Source of the DNA: Symbiobacterium sp040797425
Lineage (GTDB): Bacteria > Bacillota > Sulfobacillia > Symbiobacteriales > Symbiobacteriaceae
Reading direction: 5' to 3'
NCBI RefSeq assembly: GCF_040797425.1
Contig: NZ_JBFNEH010000004.1
Coordinates: forward strand, 1-64,000
DNA length: 64,000 nucleotides
The notes under the pieces were generated by a model, which was not told the origin of the DNA, searched no databases, and saw only the letters and a list, made by a program, of their open reading frames with translations. The translations under genes and the position numbers were made by a program. Shown piece by piece: positions 61,560 to 64,000 of the stretch (the stretch's first letter is position 1; each line of letters opens with the position of its first letter).

Positions 61560-62264
61560 TCAGCGGGAGCCCGCCGGGTGCATCCAGTCGGGGCCGGTCT
61601 GGCTGCCCACCCATTCTTCGCCGTCTTCCCAGACTTCCTTCTTCCAGATGGGCACGATCTGCTTCAGGCGTTCGATGGCGTACCGACAGGCCTCAAAGGC
61701 CTCGGCCCGGTGGGGCGTGGCGACGGCGATGACCACGCTGGCCTCGGTGACGGCGAGCGCTCCGACCCGGTGGACGATGGCGGTCCTGGCGCCCGGCCAG
61801 CGCTCCGCAATCTCCTGGCCGATCCGTTCCATCTGGGCCACGGCCATCTCGGCGTAGGCCTCGTACTCCAGGTGAACGGTCCGCCGGCCGTTGGTCCACT
61901 CCCGCACCGTGCCCACGAAGACGACCGTGGCGCCCGAGTGGGGGTTGGTGACGCGGGCGGCGACCTCGTCAGCCGACAGGGGAGCGGTGGTCACCTCGAA
62001 CAGGGGGCGACCCGCGCCATCCTCCGCGCCGCCGCTGACCGGCGGGATGAGCGCGACTTCGTCGCCGTCGTTCAGCACGCGGTCGCCCGGAGCGTACTCG
62101 CGGTTCACGGCGATGGAGAGAACGGGCGTGAGCCGCGCCAGACCCGGGTACTCTTGCTGCAGGTGCTGCATCAGTTGCTCTGTCGTCAGGCCGGCCCAAT
62201 CACCTTCCAGCACGCGCCGACCGGCGGCGTCGGCGGCCGCGGCGAACAGCTTGACGGTGACCAC
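61560..62264 (-). CDS. MoaD-MoaE fusion, molybdopterin synthase
   Basis: The 234-residue protein joins a MoaD domain (1-80, VTVKLFAAAADAAGRRVLEG to DEVALIPPVSGG) to a MoaE domain (about 90-225: GATVVFVGTVREWTNGR, LEYEAYAEMAVAQMERIGQE, ALAVTEASVVIAVATPHR, PIWKKEVWEDGEEWV). Molybdopterin synthase needs the MoaD C-terminal glycine free; here Gly-Gly is followed by AEDGAG, so cleavage after the diglycine is expected, as reported for mycobacterial MoaX. GTG at 62264 follows GGGGAGGGTT. Confidence 0.9.
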   Translation of the reverse strand: MVTVKLFAAAADAAGRRVLEGDWAGLTTEQLMQHLQQEYPGLARLTPVLSIAVNREYAPGDRVLNDGDEVALIPPVSGGAEDGAGRPLFEVTTAPLSADEVAARVTNPHSGATVVFVGTVREWTNGRRTVHLEYEAYAEMAVAQMERIGQEIAERWPGARTAIVHRVGALAVTEASVVIAVATPHRAEAFEACRYAIERLKQIVPIWKKEVWEDGEEWVGSQTGPDWMHPAGSR

Positions 62265-62385
62265 TCAGAACCCTCCCCGCGGAATGCTTCTGCGTTTCTC
62301 AGTATAGAGCAGTAAATGAGCGTGGTCCAGCCAGACCCTGGCGCGTTTCGCCGTGCGTTGCTTTTCCTCCGTTTCGCTCGTAGCT

Positions 62386-62391
62386 TATACT
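62386..62391 (+). promoter_or_regulatory. -10 element upstream of the nuclease-domain gene
   Basis: TATACT at 62386-62391 lies 24 bp before the ATG at 62415, so the leader would be very short. No good -35 is visible. Confidence 0.35.
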
Positions 62392-62414
62392 TGACGTAGG
62401 AAGGAGGCGCCGCC

Positions 62415-62894
62415 ATGGTTAGCGTGGAACTGGTCAGCGTTGGGGTCGTGGAAGAGACCGCAAGCGTGATCCTCGTGTTGCGCGCCCCGGAGCTGGAGCG
62501 CTTCCTGGTGATGGAGGTGGGCCTGCTGGAAGGCCGGGCGATCGCCCTGGAGGCCGGTGGCGTGAAGACGCCCCGACCGCTCACGCACGAGCTGACCCAC
62601 CGGGTGATGGAGGCGCTCGGGGCCACCCTGCAGCGTGTGGTGATCTGCGACTACCGGGACAAGGTTTTCTATGCGAACCTCGAGCTGCAGACCGCTGACG
62701 GGCGGACTGTGCGGGTGGACAGCCGGCCCAGCGACGCGCTGGCCCTGGCCCTCCGGACGGGGGCGCCCGTGGTGGCGGCCGAGGCGGTGCTGGCGGAGGC
62801 TGGCGTCACCGAGGCGGACCTGCGTTCGGAGGAGGAAGCAGGCGTCGGCGAAGAGAATGAGTCGGGCGGCGAGAAGGAGCCCGTTCTGCACTAG
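62415..62894 (+). CDS. bifunctional nuclease (DUF151) domain protein
   Basis: This 159-residue protein has the BFN/DUF151 domain: LELTHRVMEALG-like LTHELTHRVMEALGATLQRV, KVFYANLELQ and VDSRPSDALALALRTGAPV. Plant and bacterial members show DNase/RNase activity. The last 30 residues are acidic and unconserved. Start is ATG at 62415 after GGAAGGAGG. It is followed 48 bp later by an aminotransferase gene. Confidence 0.88.
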   Translation: MVSVELVSVGVVEETASVILVLRAPELERFLVMEVGLLEGRAIALEAGGVKTPRPLTHELTHRVMEALGATLQRVVICDYRDKVFYANLELQTADGRTVRVDSRPSDALALALRTGAPVVAAEAVLAEAGVTEADLRSEEEAGVGEENESGGEKEPVLH

Positions 62895-62942
62895 CAGAGC
62901 GGGACTGCCTTTTCGGGAACCCCGTGTGGAGGAGGAGTTGCA

Positions 62943-64000
62943 TTGGACCGCGTGCTTCCCGAGTTGAACCCACCGGAACGGCTTCTGATGGGTCCAGGGC
63001 CGTCGAATGTGGATCCGCGCATCCTCAGGGCGATGGCCACGCCGGTCATCGGCCACCTGGACCCTGCATTCCTGGGGCTGATGGATGAGACCATGGCCTG
63101 GCTGCGCCAGGTGTACCAGACCCGCAATCACCACACGGTTCCGATCTCGGCCACGGGCTCGGCGGGTGTCGAGACGATGATGGTGAACCTGCTGGAGCCC
63201 GGCGACGACGTCGTGGTGGGGATCATCGGCTACTTCGGCCAGCGCATGGCCGAGGTGGCGTCGCGCACAGGCGCAAACGTGCGCGTGGTCGAGGCGCCTC
63301 TGGGCGAGTCCATTCCGCCGGAACGGATCGAGGAGGAGCTCAAGCGGAAGCCGGCCAAACTGGTGGCCCTGGTGCACGCCGAGACGTCCACGGGTGCCGA
63401 GCAGGAGATTCCGGCGGTGGCCGAAATCGCCCACCGGTACGGCGCACTGCTGGCCATCGACTGCGTGACCTCCCTGGGTGGCATGCCGGTCAAGATTGAC
63501 GAGTGGGGCGTGGACGCGGCGGCCTCCTGTTCGCAGAAGTGCCTGGGCGCACCGCCCGGACTGTCGCCGGTGACTTTCGGCCCGCGGGCGATGGAGGTCG
63601 TCTCCGGCCGGAAGACCAAGTGCCAGTCCTGGTACTTTGACCTGAACCTGCTGTTTGCGTACTGGGGCGACGGCAAGGCGAACACCCGCGTCTTCCACCA
63701 CACCGGACCCATCAGCATGATCTACGCCATGCGGGAGGCCCTGCGCATCGTGCTGGAAGAGGGGCTGGAGGCGCGCTTTGCCCGCCACCGCAAGGCGCAC
63801 GAGGCGTTCGTCGCCGGACTGGAGGCCATGGGGCTGTCGCTGTTCACCAGGGGCAAGCAGCTGCCGATGCTGCACGTGATCAACATCCCGGAAGGCATCG
63901 ATGACCTGACGGTGCGCCGCCGGCTCCTGGAGGAGAACATCGAGATCTCCGGCGGCTTCGGCCCCCTCGCCGGCCGCACGTGGCGCGTCGGCTTGATGGG
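62943..64000 (+). CDS. class V aminotransferase (serine/alanine-glyoxylate type), truncated by window
   Basis: The first 352 codons are present and the gene continues beyond the right edge. Features are ERLLMGPGPSNVDPRILRAM at the N-terminus, the PLP region ATGSAGVETMMVNL, the Asp of LLAIDCVTSLGG and the Schiff-base lysine in AASCSQKCLGAPPG. It belongs to the alanine:glyoxylate/serine:pyruvate family. TTG at 62943 is chosen after GGAGGAGGAG. Substrates cannot be separated by eye; glyoxylate or hydroxypyruvate partners fit the reductase encoded at 22362-23345. Confidence 0.88.
   Translation, partial: MDRVLPELNPPERLLMGPGPSNVDPRILRAMATPVIGHLDPAFLGLMDETMAWLRQVYQTRNHHTVPISATGSAGVETMMVNLLEPGDDVVVGIIGYFGQRMAEVASRTGANVRVVEAPLGESIPPERIEEELKRKPAKLVALVHAETSTGAEQEIPAVAEIAHRYGALLAIDCVTSLGGMPVKIDEWGVDAAASCSQKCLGAPPGLSPVTFGPRAMEVVSGRKTKCQSWYFDLNLLFAYWGDGKANTRVFHHTGPISMIYAMREALRIVLEEGLEARFARHRKAHEAFVAGLEAMGLSLFTRGKQLPMLHVINIPEGIDDLTVRRRLLEENIEISGGFGPLAGRTWRVGLM

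Overview
The window reads as chromosome of a GC-rich, endospore-forming, thermophilic-type Firmicute. It carries yabP, yabQ, divIC and spoIIE, a Spo0A-type promoter, many GTG/TTG starts with strong Shine-Dalgarno sequences, and Bacillus-like gene order. The gene set and GC content resemble Symbiobacterium; that identification is from general resemblance, not from a search.

Layout. (1) 1-2.0 kb: yabP, yabQ, a small HTH gene, divIC and tRNA-Leu(TAA). (2) 2.1-34.4 kb: a large metabolic block that separates divIC from spoIIE, which lie close together in Bacillus. It holds a MoaD-like carrier, a 16-Cys ferredoxin and a tungsten-type aldehyde oxidoreductase. Next come an eight-gene membrane-bound group 4 (Hyf/Hyc-like) [NiFe] hydrogenase, its C-terminal endopeptidase and hypABFCDE. 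Then follow a membrane-anchored Mrr-fold protein, a histidine phosphatase, a hydroxyacid dehydrogenase and a BceRS-BceAB module with a CPBP protease. The block ends with a reverse-strand [FeFe] hydrogenase operon of the electron-bifurcating HydABC type, plus CBS and CheX genes. (3) 34.5-45.9 kb: mobB, tatA, moeA, tRNA-Glu(TTC), spoIIE, tilS, ftsH, a Nudix gene and two M16 peptidase genes. (4) 45.9-54.6 kb: an intergenic region with a candidate structured RNA, then hutH, hutU, a glutamate formiminotransferase, hutI, a cyclodeaminase and formate-tetrahydrofolate ligase. (5) 54.7-64 kb: folP-folB-folK, a divergent nadC, a second candidate structured RNA, two tandem coaX genes, a large lipoprotein, a MoaD-MoaE fusion, a bifunctional-nuclease-domain protein and a truncated class V aminotransferase.

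How the parts fit. The oxidoreductase and ferredoxin could deliver low-potential electrons to the [NiFe] complex, whose three antiporter-like subunits keep their charged membrane residues; H2 release could then be coupled to ion pumping. The hyp genes and the endopeptidase supply maturation. mobB, moeA, the MoaD-like protein and the MoaDE fusion serve the pterin cofactor. HydABC could exchange H2 with NADH plus ferredoxin. Histidine breakdown passes its formimino carbon to tetrahydrofolate, where formate-THF ligase can recover ATP as formate. The electron flow is inference from gene content and adjacency.
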